Shown here piece by piece: positions 63,080 to 64,000 of a stretch of DNA of 64,000 nucleotides (its first letter is position 1; every line of letters starts with the position of its first letter). This DNA is from Acidobacteriota bacterium (lineage in GTDB: Bacteria > Acidobacteriota > Terriglobia > Versatilivoradales > Versatilivoraceae). Under the pieces are notes generated by a model, which was not told the origin of the DNA, ran no database searches, and was given only the letters and a program-made list of their open reading frames with translations. The position numbers were made by a program, and so were the translations under genes. Location of the stretch: the NCBI GenBank assembly GCA_022826755.1, contig JAJDUG010000059.1:59069-123068 (forward strand). Reading direction: 5' to 3'.

Positions 63080-64000
63080 ATGCTAGTTAAACCACCACTC
63101 CACGCCGGGGGCCGTCGATGGGCGGCAGCCGTCATTCTGGTTCTGGCCGGCGTTTCTCTGTCGGGAGCCCAGACCAAGAGCGGCAACATCCAGGGGCACG
63201 TGTTCGACCAGACACAAGCCGTCGTTCCCGGCGTCACCGTGACGGCCACCGACCAGGAACGCGGTGTGGAGCACAAGAGCGTTTCCTCCCCCCTCGGCGA
63301 GTATGTTCTCGGTCACCTCACGCCGGGGCTCTACACGCTGCGTTTCCAGGCGGAGGGCTTTCTCCCCTACGTGGCCGAGGACTTCGAGGTCCGGGTGGGG
63401 GAAACCGCGGCCTTTTCGCCGGAGCTGACCCTGGGCACGGCCACCAGGAGCATCGTGGTATCAGCCGTCAGCGAGCGCCCGGCGATCGACACCCATCAGA
63501 CGGTCCAAGCCGACTATATCGACTCCGTCCGCATCGAAAACCTCCCCATCAACCGGCGGGACTACCTGGACCTGGCGCTGCTGACGCCGGGAGTGGTCAA
63601 TACCAACGACATGGTCGATGACCGGGACGGCCGAATCGTGGTGACGCCCCATTCAGGGCTGGGCATCGGCGGCGGCAGCGGGCGAAACAACACCTTCATG
63701 CTGGACGGCTTGAACAACGTCTTCGACACGGGAACGGTTCGGTCCACCATCACCCAGGCGGCGGTGCAGGAGTTCCAGGTGAACCGGAACACGTTCTCGG
63801 CCGAGCTGGGCGGCGCCCCCGGCGGGGCCATCAACATCGTGACCAAGGGCGGGACCAGTCAGTTGCACGGCAGCCTGTTCGGGCTGCTCCGCAACCGCCA
63901 CGTCCAGGCCCGCAATTACTTCGATCCGGAGAAGTCCGCCTACACCCGGGCGCAGAGCGGCGCCTCGATCGGCGGACCGCTGGGACGGGAGGGGACGTTT
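63080..64000 (+). CDS. Oar-like TonB-dependent receptor (C-terminus beyond window)
   Basis: The frame is open from ATG 63080 to the window end (307 codons). A signal peptide (AAAVILVLAGVSLSGA) is followed by a carboxypeptidase-regulatory-like domain (about residues 33-120: GNIQGHVFDQTQAVVPGVTV, LGEYVLGHLTPGLYTLRF), then a plug (LPINRRDYLDLALLTPGVVN, NNTFMLDGLNNVF, VQEFQVNRNTFSAELGGAPG, GGAINIVTKGGTSQLHGSLF). The motifs fit the Oar/TonB-dependent receptor group abundant in Acidobacteriota. The ligand is unknown. AAAGGA lies upstream of the start. No riboswitch was seen in front of it. Confidence 0.92.
   Translation, partial: MLVKPPLHAGGRRWAAAVILVLAGVSLSGAQTKSGNIQGHVFDQTQAVVPGVTVTATDQERGVEHKSVSSPLGEYVLGHLTPGLYTLRFQAEGFLPYVAEDFEVRVGETAAFSPELTLGTATRSIVVSAVSERPAIDTHQTVQADYIDSVRIENLPINRRDYLDLALLTPGVVNTNDMVDDRDGRIVVTPHSGLGIGGGSGRNNTFMLDGLNNVFDTGTVRSTITQAAVQEFQVNRNTFSAELGGAPGGAINIVTKGGTSQLHGSLFGLLRNRHVQARNYFDPEKSAYTRAQSGASIGGPLGREGTF

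Overview
The window is a gene-dense, GC-rich chromosomal segment (roughly 60-65 % G+C by eye) of a Gram-negative bacterium. TonB-dependent receptors carrying an N-terminal carboxypeptidase-regulatory-like domain sit at both ends, one of them of the Oar type that is greatly expanded in Acidobacteriota. Together with the AT-poor operons and the dispersed 'cacgaagg / aacacgaatg' intergenic repeats this suggests an uncultured acidobacterium or a near relative; that assignment is inference, because no rRNA gene is present. No tRNA, CRISPR array, transposase or prophage was seen.

Layout. 1-6.7 kb is a vitamin B12 uptake locus. A truncated BtuB-like receptor on the minus strand has two cobalamin riboswitches in series in its leader. 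Divergently, a third cobalamin riboswitch precedes a BtuF lipoprotein, a BtuD ATPase, a BtuC permease, a possible 41-codon gene and a second BtuF-like protein with no signal peptide. 6.7-25 kb holds a glycosyltransferase, carAB, an NAD-dependent epimerase, a Tat-exported glycosidase-like lipoprotein, gamma-glutamyltransferase, a PLP decarboxylase, a ribose-type ABC permease and binding protein without an ATPase, the SRP RNA gene, dnaX-ebfC-recR and a short-chain dehydrogenase. 25-30 kb has a DUF3108-like protein and a tightly overlapping set of two glycosyltransferases and two methyltransferases. 30-37.7 kb is one co-directional run: ruvX, mltG, a double M16 protease, bioF, bioD and endonuclease IV.

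37.8-48.2 kb contains a minus-strand group (glucose-6-phosphate isomerase, a membrane zinc-ribbon protein, and a large flavin/iron-sulfur membrane fusion), rpiB, a secreted tandem Cache-domain protein, an M3 oligopeptidase and an orphan peptide-binding protein. 48.2-49.2 kb is a repeat-filled gap. 49.2-54.7 kb has two neighbouring exported glycosidase-like proteins, a GAF-GGDEF diguanylate cyclase and mazG.

The last part is the most interesting. Four minus-strand genes (thrC, a ThiF/MoeB-like E1 enzyme, a cysteine desulfurase and an aspartate-semialdehyde dehydrogenase) lie behind a consensus sigma70-type promoter, a clear SAM-I riboswitch and its intrinsic terminator. A MoaD/ThiS-like sulfur carrier lies further downstream on the same strand. 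This is a plausible SAM-controlled sulfur-carrier route into aspartate-family or sulfur amino acids. Between the operon and the sulfur-carrier gene lies a lower-GC, translationally coupled pair: an AAA15/OLD-like ATPase and a small protein with a PD-(D/E)XK nuclease-like signature, a candidate two-gene defence module.

Three riboswitch aptamers for cobalamin and one for SAM, plus the SRP RNA, are the structured RNAs recognised. At least four intergenic regions carry related members of one modular repeat family, and two carry a second family.
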